Shown: piece after piece, positions 51,806 to 60,039 of the stretch
Layout of the letters: the number at the start of each line of letters is the position of its first letter
Numbering within the stretch: the first letter of the stretch is position 1
Assembly: GCF_016907845.1 (NCBI RefSeq)
Contig: NZ_JAFBCS010000001.1
Location: 372,001-436,000, forward strand
From: Arcanobacterium pluranimalium
Lineage (GTDB): Bacteria > Actinomycetota > Actinomycetes > Actinomycetales > Actinomycetaceae
DNA: 64,000 nt
Direction of reading: 5' to 3'
The notes under the pieces: generated by a model
Databases searched by the model: none
Told to the model about the DNA's origin: nothing
The model's input: the letters and a program-made list of their open reading frames with translations, nothing else
Program-made: the position numbers and the translations under genes

Positions 51806-52527
51806 CGTTCACCTCCGAAAGAAATCGCAATTTTTACCATGCGGCGCACCAACACAATTCCCGCTATCTCGGCGCAAATCCCGAGCACAAGCGCAATATT
51901 TCCGAGCGTGCTGTGCAGTAGAAAATCGATCGGATCAACTCCTAACGCATAGCCGATGAGCACTCCGAATGCTGGTAGGGCCGCCAACATTCGCGCTGAG
52001 GTGAGCGGGCCGGCCATTGCGATTTTGCGGGCCGACATTGCTTCGCTCGCTTCTGTTATTCCTGCTGCGCAGGCATCCAAAATATCGGCCATGGGCGCGC
52101 CCGTTGCTTGCCCCATGCGGCACACGGCGAAAGTTCCGGCTAAGGAGTTAATTGTGGTCGGTGAAATCCGCCGTCGACGTCTTTTCCACCAGCTCAGAAG
52201 TGTGAGTTCGCGTAAAGCAACAGGAATACCTTCGGCGTCGAGCACAGAATCGAGCGCAGGTGCATCCCGGCCACTCAAAGTTGGGGAAAGATCGTGGTGA
52301 TTTAATGTGCGACGCCATGCGTATTCCACAGTGGATCCGCAGCGTAGTCGGGTAGCGACTTCCGTTACTAGCAGTCCCATATCCACCGACGCCGATCGGC
52401 GCGCTTTCTTTCGCGCGTCCCGTTTGCGTAGTTTCGGGAATATTTTGCTGATTTTTCCAGCAAAAGGTACTTGCATGACGAGTATATAAAGGACGAAACA
52501 CACCAAAAACGCAACCATAATCTTCAC
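51802..52527 (-). CDS. tadB: Tad secretion inner-membrane protein TadB-like
   Basis: A 241-residue GspF-domain protein. An N-terminal helix (MVAFLVCFVLYILVMQV) is followed by a basic region and a cytoplasmic domain: 'VDMGLLVTEVATRLRCGSTVEYAW', then 'INSLAGTFAVCRMGQATGAPMADILDACAAGITEASEAMSARKIAMAGPLTSARMLAALPAFGVLIGYALG', the diagnostic T2SSF segment. Two more helices end the protein. It begins 2 bases after the tadA stop and overlaps tadC by 4 bases. Confidence 0.83.
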   Translation of the reverse strand: MKIMVAFLVCFVLYILVMQVPFAGKISKIFPKLRKRDARKKARRSASVDMGLLVTEVATRLRCGSTVEYAWRRTLNHHDLSPTLSGRDAPALDSVLDAEGIPVALRELTLLSWWKRRRRRISPTTINSLAGTFAVCRMGQATGAPMADILDACAAGITEASEAMSARKIAMAGPLTSARMLAALPAFGVLIGYALGVDPIDFLLHSTLGNIALVLGICAEIAGIVLVRRMVKIAISFGGER

Positions 52528-52529
52528 CG

Positions 52530-53702
52530 TCAGCTCGCACTTGCAGTTATCTGGCTCTGAGCGTCCACCCCAAGCCGTTCTTCCAATTTTTGAGCGGCAG
52601 GAAATCTTTGGACTTGCGCGTCTGGGCTGGCCAAACTCAATGCTTCATAACACTTCAGCTCTCCGCCAACTCGCTCTAACACCGAAATTTGCGCAATGTA
52701 GCGGCGTCGTCCCTCTCTTTTAACGTGCACAACTGCATCGAGTGCCGACGAGGCTTGGGCGGCTACCGTCGTCTCGCTCATTCCCGCGAGCGCACCCAAC
52801 GCAACTAATCGTGCAGGTACGTCCGCTGCAGAATTCGCATGAATGGTGGCCCATCCGCCCTCATGGCCGGTATTTAATGCGCTGAGCACGTCAAGCACTT
52901 CTGCTCCTCGACATTCGCCCAGCACAATTCGATCAGGACGCATTCGCATAGCAGCTCTTACCAGCTCACTCATCGAAACTTCGCCTACGCCTTGCACATT
53001 TGCGTGTCGAACTTGCAGGTGAACCACGTGCGGGTGCACTGGGGCTAATTCGGCAGACTCCTCGATAATCAAAATCCGTTGGTTGGTTGGAACTAACGAG
53101 AGGGCTGCATTGAGAAATGTGGTTTTTCCTGCTCCAGTGGCCCCAGAGATAATCACATTCGCACGCTTGTCCACCATCGCGCGAATCGTTGACTCTAATC
53201 GCAAGTGGATCGAACCCGATGCAACGAGTTCGTCAATTGTGAGAACTTTTGATCTGTGGGTACGCAAAGAAATCAACGTTCCTTGTGCCGAGAGAGGAGG
53301 TAGCACAGCATGTAACCTGATACCACTAGGGAAAGTTCCATCCACAATTGGGCTGGCGTCGTCTAGCCGCTGCCCACAGCTCGCCGCCAGCCGAACCGCT
53401 AACGCGCGCACGCCCGCTTCGGTTTTCAGCTGTGGGTCTGACACCTCGATTGGAACCATTCCATTGCCTTGATCTGCCCAAACACTGTGTGAACCGTTCA
53501 CGAGCACATCTGTTGTGGCGGGATTTTCAAGTAGGGGCGCTAATGTCTGGCCAGCACCGATCAGCTCGTGACGCACTTGGGTGTGTAACTGTGCTAGTTC
53601 TTCAGTGAACATCACTGGCACGTGTTCGAGCGCATTCGCCATAGATCTGCCTGCTGCCAGGCGCTTGCGAACTTCTTGAATTTGCCGACTCGTGTATTTC
53701 AT
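52530..53702 (-). CDS. tadA: Tad pilus assembly ATPase TadA (CpaF family)
   Basis: A 390-residue hexameric secretion ATPase that powers pilus assembly. N-terminal part 'PATTDVLVNGSHSVWADQGNGM' and 'RLDDASPIVDGTFPSGIRLHAVLPPLSAQG'; Walker A 'VIISGATGAGKTTFLNAAL' (~184-202); Asp box 'ILIIEESAELAPVHPHVVHLQVR'; Walker B 'MRPDRIVLGECRGAEVLDVLSALNTGHEGGWATIHANSA' including the His box. It overlaps ssd by 4 bases and is followed at once by tadB. All catalytic motifs are intact. Confidence 0.92.
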   Translation of the reverse strand: MKYTSRQIQEVRKRLAAGRSMANALEHVPVMFTEELAQLHTQVRHELIGAGQTLAPLLENPATTDVLVNGSHSVWADQGNGMVPIEVSDPQLKTEAGVRALAVRLAASCGQRLDDASPIVDGTFPSGIRLHAVLPPLSAQGTLISLRTHRSKVLTIDELVASGSIHLRLESTIRAMVDKRANVIISGATGAGKTTFLNAALSLVPTNQRILIIEESAELAPVHPHVVHLQVRHANVQGVGEVSMSELVRAAMRMRPDRIVLGECRGAEVLDVLSALNTGHEGGWATIHANSAADVPARLVALGALAGMSETTVAAQASSALDAVVHVKREGRRRYIAQISVLERVGGELKCYEALSLASPDAQVQRFPAAQKLEERLGVDAQSQITASAS

Positions 53703-54733
53703 GCCGCGTCCGATTCTAGGAGGAATCTGTCACACAGCATTTTCACGTCCTCAACCATGCCAGAACGAGACCTGTCTCCAGGGGCTAGGCCGTGCTCTAA
53801 ATCTCCTGCAAAATTGCGTTGTTTGCGCAGGTTATAGACTCGAGCTGAGCCGATTGTCTGTGCGATATGAGCGAGGTGATTCTTAGAGCGCGCTTCGCTC
53901 ACCACTACGGCTACCGGGCAACCTTTACCCACTTGTTCGAGCTTGATTCGCGTCTGTTCAACTGCGAGGTCTGAGGATTTCGTGACCAGCACAATGTAAT
54001 CGCACCATTCAAGCCACGTCGCTTCTGGGCTGGTAGGAGCGATAACAGAGCTTGGCAGGTCGAGAACAGTCCAGGAGTGCACTTGAGCGAGCGCCGAAAT
54101 GACTTTAATTCCTTGGTCGCTATCTAAGGGCACTCCGCCGCGATGGTCTGCCGAGAGCACGCTCACTCCATGCCAGGGAATGAGGCAGTCGCGCAGTCTC
54201 CCCGCGAGCACTGCGCCCCGGCCACGAATATCCGCCCAGCGTTTGCCTGGTGAACCAACTTGTGAAAGGAGCATATCGATACCAACAGAAGCGCAGTCCA
54301 TGTCCACGAGCGCGATGTCGTTTTCGCGCCGGGCGAGTGTGCGAGCAATCAGCGCACTGAGAGTCGAAGCGCCGCTTCCACCTTGCATGCCGATCACGCC
54401 TACGACGCGCCCACGCACGGTGGAACCCACGGCCACCATAAGCTCGAGCAGGTCAGCGGCGTCGTCGCGGCAATTGAGTCGAACGGTACCTTTTGCGAAA
54501 TAGGGCGCAAATAGCTCGTGGAAGCTCGCTTCGACGTAACCGTCGTCGCAACCCAATGAGGAAAACCGCAGCACACCTTGCCCAAAATCGGATCGTGACA
54601 CGTGTACAACGTCCACGCCCACAAGATCGGCAAGTTTTCGCAGTTCTTCGTACGTTTGTGTGTCATTTCCAATGTACACAACAGAAAAGAGGTCAATATG
54701 TGTTTGTGAAGAGTTAGAAGAATTATCAGTCAT
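53699..54733 (-). CDS. CpaE/Ssd-like MinD-family protein
   Basis: A 344-residue protein at the head of the tad operon. Residues ~1-115 form a receiver-like domain ('VVYIGNDTQTYEELRKLADLVGVDVVHVS'). ~118-330 is a MinD/ParA-type domain whose deviant Walker A reads 'GVIGMQGGSGASTLSALIARTL' with Ala where Lys is expected, then 'IALVDMDCASVGIDMLL' and 'WTVLDLPSSV'. Loss of the P-loop Lys also occurs in mycobacterial Ssd (Rv3660c), a septum-site protein, and in some CpaE proteins. It probably positions the pilus machine and may affect division. ATP turnover is doubtful. Confidence 0.82.
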   Translation of the reverse strand: MTDNSSNSSQTHIDLFSVVYIGNDTQTYEELRKLADLVGVDVVHVSRSDFGQGVLRFSSLGCDDGYVEASFHELFAPYFAKGTVRLNCRDDAADLLELMVAVGSTVRGRVVGVIGMQGGSGASTLSALIARTLARRENDIALVDMDCASVGIDMLLSQVGSPGKRWADIRGRGAVLAGRLRDCLIPWHGVSVLSADHRGGVPLDSDQGIKVISALAQVHSWTVLDLPSSVIAPTSPEATWLEWCDYIVLVTKSSDLAVEQTRIKLEQVGKGCPVAVVVSEARSKNHLAHIAQTIGSARVYNLRKQRNFAGDLEHGLAPGDRSRSGMVEDVKMLCDRFLLESDAA

Positions 54734-54894
54734 GTGCCAAGTGTTACGCGAATGTCGAAACGGCGCGGCTAAAAAATTTTTTCTGTGGAAAGTCCGAAGT
54801 TATCCACAAATTTGCGGCACGCCGTGCCATTTTCTCCTGCAAGCGGCCGAAAACAAGTAGCGTTCGAATAAGAAGTATTCACAAGGAGATGACC

Positions 54895-56202
54895 GTGACA
54901 ACACCTACCGATCCATACAACTCCGCATCGCGCCGCCCTTTTGACGACGACGAAGTGCTTGCCCCGCTCGATCATGACGATGTTCAAGCGGCCGAGAAGT
55001 CCGGACTTTCCTATGGTGATTCGGATCTATTCGCTTGGGATCAGGCATTTTCAGCGCAGAGCGCCGCGGTAGCCGAGGATATTTCCGAAGAGCCTGGCAG
55101 CGATAATGAATCTGTTCAACTGCCAGCAGATCATGCGCAACCTGCTGATTCTCTCAACGATCTTGGTGCTTCTTTCGATTCCGCACAGGGTGGAGCACAG
55201 GGTGGAGCACACAGTGCGCCGCAGGATTCTGCACAAGACTTCGCGCATGGAGAGCCTGCGTTAAGCGCAGAGCAAGGACGTGAAGGCTACAACGCTCTTC
55301 CAGATGAGGAACGCAAGAACGCTACGTTGGTGGACGTCGTCTCCGCACATTCTGCCGACGACGCCGACGACACCGCGCGTCCGAGCCGCACGCGAGCACT
55401 GTCTCAGGACGAGACGTTCACTAGTGGCTTGGCTGTAGATGATGCTGAAGCGAGCGTGTATTCGGTAGGTACTGAATTTGCCGCTGGTGGCATGGCTATT
55501 GCAGCCGCAGCGGGAAGCGCTAATGCAGCTGAGGGTGCGCAATCGAACCTTGTTGATCCTGAGACTGGCCGCAGTGACGAAGCTCGTGAGGGCTTTGTGC
55601 AGGCAGCAAGTCCAGCACAAGATGACGAGCGTCGCGCGCGCTGGTCTGCCGATCCAGGCGACGATGCTTACCTCGAGATTCCTGATGAGCCGCAGTCGCG
55701 AACGGGTGCACATATCGGCATATTTTTTGCAACGCTCCTGCTCATCCCACTAGCTTGGTATTTGATTTCCGATGCCGGCGTGCGTCTTGGCATGGTGAAA
55801 GGAAATCCTTGGGATACCGGTTCCTTGAATTTCTTGGCATTGGGTGAGCTCCTTGGCGGGGTCGTGGTTATGCTTGTGATCTTCCTCTTCGCACGCGCTT
55901 CCTCGCTCGGTGCGCAAGTGCTGGGCACCTTGATCGCCGTTGCGGGTAGTATTGCGATTCTTTTGCCAGCTCAGGGTGCACATTTTGCCGCCCGTGTTGA
56001 GGATTCTATCGGTTCGTATAACGCTTTCACTGGTAACGTTGCGCACCATCTCAATTTGGATTTAGCTACGGGACGTATCGCCATTCTTGGGTTTGTGCTG
56101 CTGTTTCTTGGTGTTGTGGCGCATGGAGCGCGACGCCGGGGTGCAGTTCGCGCTGCTGCGATTGCGCGCCGTGAATTGTTGCTCAAGGAACCAATGCAGT
56201 GA
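54895..56202 (+). CDS. Hypothetical membrane protein with long acidic N-terminus
   Basis: A ~435-residue protein not recognised as a named family. Residues 1-270 are acidic, Ala/Asp/Ser/Gln-rich and probably disordered, with small tandem repeats such as AQGGAQGGAH. Residues ~275-430 hold four predicted membrane helices ('IGIFFATLLLIPLAWYLISDAG', 'LLGGVVVMLVIFLFARA', 'VLGTLIAVAGSIAILLPA', 'IAILGFVLLFLGVVAHGARRRG'). GTG 54895 lies 6 bases after AAGGAG and is preferred to ATG 54889. The last codons overlap the next hydrolase gene by 4 bases, so they form an operon. Divergent from the tad operon. Confidence 0.7.
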   Translation: MTTPTDPYNSASRRPFDDDEVLAPLDHDDVQAAEKSGLSYGDSDLFAWDQAFSAQSAAVAEDISEEPGSDNESVQLPADHAQPADSLNDLGASFDSAQGGAQGGAHSAPQDSAQDFAHGEPALSAEQGREGYNALPDEERKNATLVDVVSAHSADDADDTARPSRTRALSQDETFTSGLAVDDAEASVYSVGTEFAAGGMAIAAAAGSANAAEGAQSNLVDPETGRSDEAREGFVQAASPAQDDERRARWSADPGDDAYLEIPDEPQSRTGAHIGIFFATLLLIPLAWYLISDAGVRLGMVKGNPWDTGSLNFLALGELLGGVVVMLVIFLFARASSLGAQVLGTLIAVAGSIAILLPAQGAHFAARVEDSIGSYNAFTGNVAHHLNLDLATGRIAILGFVLLFLGVVAHGARRRGAVRAAAIARRELLLKEPMQ

Positions 56203-57128
56203 CCTCGCCAGCAGATAATTCCTGCGTCACGATTCCTGGTCCGTGGGAGCATCGGCTCATTCAAGCCAACGGGGCACAGTTTCACATCGTTCACGCTGGT
56301 GAACACACCAGTGAAAAACCCCTTGTGATTTTGGTGCATGGATTTCCGCAGTACTGGTGGGCGTGGCGCAATCAAATCGCAGCGATTGCTGCCGCCGGTT
56401 TTGAGGTAATTGCGATTGACCGGCGTGGCTTCGGTGGATCGGATAAAACTCCGCATTCGGAAGATTCGCTCCTTTTGAGCCAGGATCTTATTGCGATTGT
56501 GCGATCGATGGGTGCCTCACGAGCAGTATTAGTTGGGCACGGACGTGGCGGCGGCCTCGCTTGGTCGGCGGTGAGTATGGCGCCGCAGCTGTTCAGCGGC
56601 CTAGTTACGGTATCGTCTCCGCATCCGCGCACTTTGCACCGCTTTGGCGCACACATCACGCTCAAGGCCTGGCGCCATGCGCTGACCTCGTTTATTACTC
56701 CGCTATCGCAGCGAGGTTTGACGAGCGTTGTTGCTATCGAGCGGCTGCTTCAAGAGTGGTCTGCGCCGAAAAATCGGGGCGCATCAGGGCAAGCTGAGCT
56801 TTACGCCCAAGCGATGCGTCTGCCTAGGGCTGCGAGCGTGGCTTTGGCACAACTGCGCTGGACTATGCTCGCGCAACAGTCCCTCACAGGCCGCCGGTAT
56901 CTGCGTGAATCAGCGAATCCTGTGCACGTGCCGATTCTTGCAGTGCGTGGGGATCTCGACCCGCTTCTTCCTAAGCGTGCCTGGAATAAGGATGGCGAGT
57001 TTGCGCACGGTCGCTATGAGCGCGCTACGATTCCCGACGCCGGGCACTTCGTTCCCGAAGAGCAGCCGGAAGCATTTACCCGTCGTCTTTTGGATTTTCT
57101 TAACTCATTGCCCGCCATTGAGGAGTGA
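56199..57128 (+). CDS. Alpha/beta hydrolase (epoxide hydrolase/haloalkane dehalogenase-like)
   Basis: A 309-residue hydrolase. 'LVILVHGFPQYWWAWRNQIAAIAAAGFEVIAIDRRGFGGSDKTP' (HGFP oxyanion motif at ~49) is typical of epoxide hydrolases. The nucleophile elbow is 'AVLVGHGRGGGLAWS', where Sm-X-Nu reads G-H-G-R-G: the nucleophile position holds Gly, not Asp or Ser, so catalysis is questionable. The acid/His positions are near 'AVRGDLDPLLP' and 'IPDAGHFVPEEQPEAF'. GTG start overlapping the previous stop; it overlaps the 3' end of the convergent nth gene by 24 bases. Confidence 0.78.
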   Translation: MTSPADNSCVTIPGPWEHRLIQANGAQFHIVHAGEHTSEKPLVILVHGFPQYWWAWRNQIAAIAAAGFEVIAIDRRGFGGSDKTPHSEDSLLLSQDLIAIVRSMGASRAVLVGHGRGGGLAWSAVSMAPQLFSGLVTVSSPHPRTLHRFGAHITLKAWRHALTSFITPLSQRGLTSVVAIERLLQEWSAPKNRGASGQAELYAQAMRLPRAASVALAQLRWTMLAQQSLTGRRYLRESANPVHVPILAVRGDLDPLLPKRAWNKDGEFAHGRYERATIPDAGHFVPEEQPEAFTRRLLDFLNSLPAIEE

Positions 57129-57800
57129 GAACGACGGGCAGATTTGCGCAAGTTCGCAGCTGTAGCAGGCGGGCTTGCGGGAGTGGCACACTTGCCGGCC
57201 GTGGTCGATAATGCGATGGCAGATGAGCGTCCAATTTTCGCCCGGCAACACCTTAGCAATATCCATTTCTGCAGCTACCGGATCTTTTTCACGCGTCCAT
57301 CCCCAGCGGCGTGCGAGCCTGCCCACGTGCGTGTCAACCGTAATTCCCGGTATGCCAAAGGCATTTCCGAGCACCACATTGGCGGTTTTCCGGCCCACTC
57401 CACGCAAGGTAACGAGACTGTCTAGGTCTGCCGGCACCTCGCCGTCGTACGTCTCTACCAGGGAAATTGAAAGTTCGCGTAAAGATTTCGCTTTCGCTCG
57501 GAAGAATCCAAGCGGGTGCAAGATGCGTTCGAGATCTTCTAGCGAGGCGCCGGCCATGGCGACGGCGTTGGGGTACGTTTCGAATAATTCGGGAGTTACG
57601 CTGTTGACGCGTGCGTCTGTGGTCTGTGCTGATAGAACTGTGGCGCAGAGCAGTTCGAATGCGTTGCGGTGGATGAGTGCGCACTGTGAGTTAGGATAAA
57701 GCTCAGCCAAGCATTGGGTAATTTCTTTTGCAGCTTCTTGACGTGCTGCGAGTGCTCTGGGGCGTGGTGGAAATATCTCTTTTGCTGACTTTTTCGCCAT
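57105..57800 (-). CDS. nth: Endonuclease III
   Basis: Base-excision-repair glycosylase/AP lyase that removes oxidised pyrimidines. In ~231 residues it has 'FELLCATVLSAQTTDARVN', the helix-hairpin-helix 'LVTLRGVGRKTANVVLGNAFGIPGITVDTHVGRLARR', with the catalytic Lys in GRKTA and the Asp in VDTHV, and the 4Fe-4S loop C-x6-C-x2-C-x5-C ('CHSRKPACYSCELAQIC'). ATG 57800 follows GGGGAG; the frame is open to 57869 without support. It lies between the alpha/beta hydrolase and crp, as in mycobacteria. Confidence 0.95.
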   Translation of the reverse strand: MAKKSAKEIFPPRPRALAARQEAAKEITQCLAELYPNSQCALIHRNAFELLCATVLSAQTTDARVNSVTPELFETYPNAVAMAGASLEDLERILHPLGFFRAKAKSLRELSISLVETYDGEVPADLDSLVTLRGVGRKTANVVLGNAFGIPGITVDTHVGRLARRWGWTREKDPVAAEMDIAKVLPGENWTLICHRIIDHGRQVCHSRKPACYSCELAQICPSFSLLNGGQ

Positions 57801-58005
57801 TATGCTCCCCTTTTCGGAAATTGCTTTGCGCGTGGTATTAGCTTCACCAAGCAATACTAATCCACTCAAAATTGCTTAATTTTCACAGAACGTATGCTAA
57901 AACATCGAATACGTGGCAGAATTTAATTTGATATGACATCTCCCACAAGTGCACACTGTTAGTGTACAGATTTTCAATAACCGCAAAGTAAAGGAAGGAA
58001 TTCGG

Positions 58006-58683
58006 ATGGATTCCAACGTTCTTAGTAACGTCGAGCTCTTCAAAGGCCTCACCGACGAAGACCGCCAGGCCTTAGCCGCCCTCATGTCAGAGACCTCCCT
58101 GAAGCGTGGAGAATCGCTTTTCCAAGAAGGCGACTCCGGAGACCGGCTTTACTTGGTCGCAGACGGAAAAGTAAAGCTTTCCCACACAGCTGATGACGGT
58201 CGCGAGAACCTCATCGCGGTGCTCGGGCCAGGCGAAATCATCGGCGAACTCTCGCTTTTTGATCTCGAACCACGTTCATCAACTGTTACCGCTATTGCTC
58301 CAACCCGCTTGCTTGTGCTTTCACATGCAGATATGCGTCAGTACATCGAGGAGCATCCAAAGCTTGCAATCTCCATGTTGCGCCAGCTCGCTTTGCGTCT
58401 GCGCAATACGAACCAGCAGATGGCAGACTTGGTATTTTCCGATGTTCCTGGCCGTGTTGCTAAGGCGCTCCTCGATCTTGCAGAGCGCTTTGGTGAGCGC
58501 ACTCCAGAGGGAATCTACGTGGCACACGACCTCACTCAGGAAGAACTTGCACATCTCGTGGGCGCTTCGCGCGAAACTGTTAATAAGTCGCTTGCTGACT
58601 TCACCTCACGTGGCTGGATTCGCCTTGAGGGACGTGCAGTTTTGCTGATTCAAGTTGCCCGACTTCAGCGTCGCGCACACTGA
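58006..58683 (+). CDS. crp: Crp/Fnr family regulator (GlxR-like)
   Basis: A 225-residue cyclic-nucleotide-responsive transcription factor. The N-terminal cNMP-binding barrel reads 'GESLFQEGDSGDRLYLVADGKVKLS' and the phosphate-binding cassette 'GPGEIIGELSLFDLEPRSSTVTAI' (~78-101, with the Gly-Glu-Leu-Ser and Arg-Ser-Ser residues that hold cAMP). The C-terminal winged helix has 'LTQEELAHLVGASRETVNKSLADFTSRGWIRLEG'. It resembles GlxR of corynebacteria and Crp of mycobacteria in length and motif. ATG 58006 has AAGGAAGGA upstream. It stands divergent from nth. Confidence 0.92.
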   Translation: MDSNVLSNVELFKGLTDEDRQALAALMSETSLKRGESLFQEGDSGDRLYLVADGKVKLSHTADDGRENLIAVLGPGEIIGELSLFDLEPRSSTVTAIAPTRLLVLSHADMRQYIEEHPKLAISMLRQLALRLRNTNQQMADLVFSDVPGRVAKALLDLAERFGERTPEGIYVAHDLTQEELAHLVGASRETVNKSLADFTSRGWIRLEGRAVLLIQVARLQRRAH

Positions 58684-58719
58684 TCAATAACTCGACTCTG
58701 TTCGAGCCTGACTTTCTTT

Positions 58720-58753
58720 GTGGTGGGTGGGAACGAATGTTCCCACCCACCAC
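58720..58753. terminator. Bidirectional terminator between crp and ridA
   Basis: A perfect 15-base-pair stem (58720-58734 / 58739-58753) with loop GAAT. It lies 36 bases past the crp stop and 9 bases before the end of the convergent ridA gene. T-rich stretches flank both sides (CTTTCTTTG upstream, TGTTTAC downstream). Confidence 0.8.
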
Positions 58754-58762
58754 TGTGTTTAC

Positions 58763-59221
58763 TTAGTTTTTGACGAGCACGGTGAGCTCGATCTCCACTG
58801 GTGCATCCAGTGGTAATACACTCACGCCTACTGCGGAACGGGTGTGGACGCCGTCGTCACCAAAAAGCTCGCCGAGCAATTCGGAAGCGCCGTTGACGAC
58901 GCCGGGTTGCCCGGTAAAATCTGGCGCCGATGCCACGAAACCGGTCACGTGAACGATTTTCTCGATGCCGTCTATCCCGCCAGCTACCGAGGCCGCTGCT
59001 GCTAAAGCATTGAGAATCGCGGTTCGCGCTAAGTCTTTTGCCTGCTCGGGTGAAACTTCTGCCCCAACCTTTCCTGTCAGAGGCAATTTCCCCGCAACCA
59101 TCGGCAGTTGGCCCGAGGTTCGCACGGTATTTCCAATTTTCTGCGCAGGAGTATAAGCAGCTAAAGGTGCAACAACTTCCGGCAGAGTGATTCCCAGGCG
59201 TTGAAGTTTATCGCTAATCAT
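58763..59221 (-). CDS. ridA: RidA family reactive-intermediate deaminase
   Basis: A 152-residue YjgF/RidA protein that hydrolyses reactive enamine/imine intermediates formed by PLP enzymes such as threonine dehydratase (ilvA is in this window). Features are '[49 protein letters not shown]', '[58 protein letters not shown]', matching the long-form family common beside crp in actinobacteria. The catalytic Arg of canonical RidA corresponds to 'TRSAVG'. Its ATG overlaps the DUF4177 gene by 8 bases. Confidence 0.9.
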   Translation of the reverse strand: MISDKLQRLGITLPEVVAPLAAYTPAQKIGNTVRTSGQLPMVAGKLPLTGKVGAEVSPEQAKDLARTAILNALAAAASVAGGIDGIEKIVHVTGFVASAPDFTGQPGVVNGASELLGELFGDDGVHTRSAVGVSVLPLDAPVEIELTVLVKN

Positions 59222-59372
59222 TTTTTGGTCTCTTCATATATGCGACCGGATTTGCTCCGTCTGGACCAGGCAAAACGCTGACGAGTTCCCACCCGTCCAT
59301 GCCCCAATTGTCAAGGATTGCTTTCGTATTGTGAACCAATAGTGGCACAGTTACATATTCCCAAGTAGTCAT
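59214..59372 (-). CDS. Small DUF4177 protein upstream of ridA
   Basis: A 52-residue protein: 'MTTWEYVTVPLLVHNTKAILDNWG' then 'DGWELVSVLPGPDGANPVAYMKRP'. The W-E-Y-x-T-V-P and the GWELV segment match DUF4177, which in actinobacteria often sits before a RidA gene (Rv3678A-Rv3678c in M. tuberculosis). Its TAG lies inside the start of ridA, an 8-base overlap in a different frame. No Shine-Dalgarno precedes the ATG, but TTAAAT just before it may be a -10, so a leaderless mRNA is possible. Function unknown. Confidence 0.8.
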   Translation of the reverse strand: MTTWEYVTVPLLVHNTKAILDNWGMDGWELVSVLPGPDGANPVAYMKRPKND

Positions 59373-59461
59373 AATTTAAGGCTATGGCGTTTGGCGTATT
59401 TTAGGCAACTGCATATCGGGCAACTGGGTGACTTCTCTTATACCGCTTTGGTTTTATCAAC

Positions 59462-59788
59462 TCAGCTGTTTGCAAAGCGTGGAATATGCCCGGTGCGCAA
59501 TTCGACGGCTAACTTATCGTTTGACGTTGTGATCCGGTGTAGCCAATTTTGCTCGTCAGGGCAGTGGCGCAAAATAGCACGGCGCTCGCGTTCGGTGAGT
59601 CCTCCCCATACGCCAAAAAGCATATTTGAGTTGAGTGCATCAGCGAGGCACTCGATTCTAACTGGGCAGTCAAAGCAGAGTTGGCGCACTTGGCGCTGAG
59701 CTGATCCGCGCACGAAAAGAGCGTCTGGATCAGTTTTAGCGCAAGCCCCTTGAGCTGCCCATGTTTGGTCTTGATCTACCAACGTCAT
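59462..59788 (-). CDS. whiB: WhiB family iron-sulfur regulator (WhiB4-like by context)
   Basis: A 108-residue actinobacterial regulator. Four cysteines for a 4Fe-4S cluster are visible ('GACAKTDPDALF' and 'VRQLCFDCPVRIECLADAL', pattern C-x(n)-C-x2-C-x5-C), followed by 'FGVWGGLTERERRAILR', the Gly-Val-Trp-Gly-Gly turn, and a basic C-terminus. Its place between ridA and the bifunctional PBP, divergent from the latter, is that of whiB4 in mycobacteria, a redox-sensitive factor. ATG 59788 has GGAAGAGA upstream; the frame opens at 59878 without a good start. Confidence 0.9.
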   Translation of the reverse strand: MTLVDQDQTWAAQGACAKTDPDALFVRGSAQRQVRQLCFDCPVRIECLADALNSNMLFGVWGGLTERERRAILRHCPDEQNWLHRITTSNDKLAVELRTGHIPRFANS

Positions 59789-60039
59789 TGTTGATCTCTT
59801 CCTTTCGAACCAACCTTTAGCGTGGATTGCGTGATTGGCGTCACTGTTAAGTGTACTAAGATATTTTTTAAAACGCACATTCGCATTTTTCTGTTTTTGT
59901 ACATAACTGCATTACACACCCTTAAACTCTGCCGGAGAGTCATCCTGAAGTATGAGCTTTTCTGCCAGATTGGGAACATTTCACTAATAATGAGCTAGGA
60001 CACGCGAAAAAGCTTCACAAAGGCAGTATTCTGAAATAC

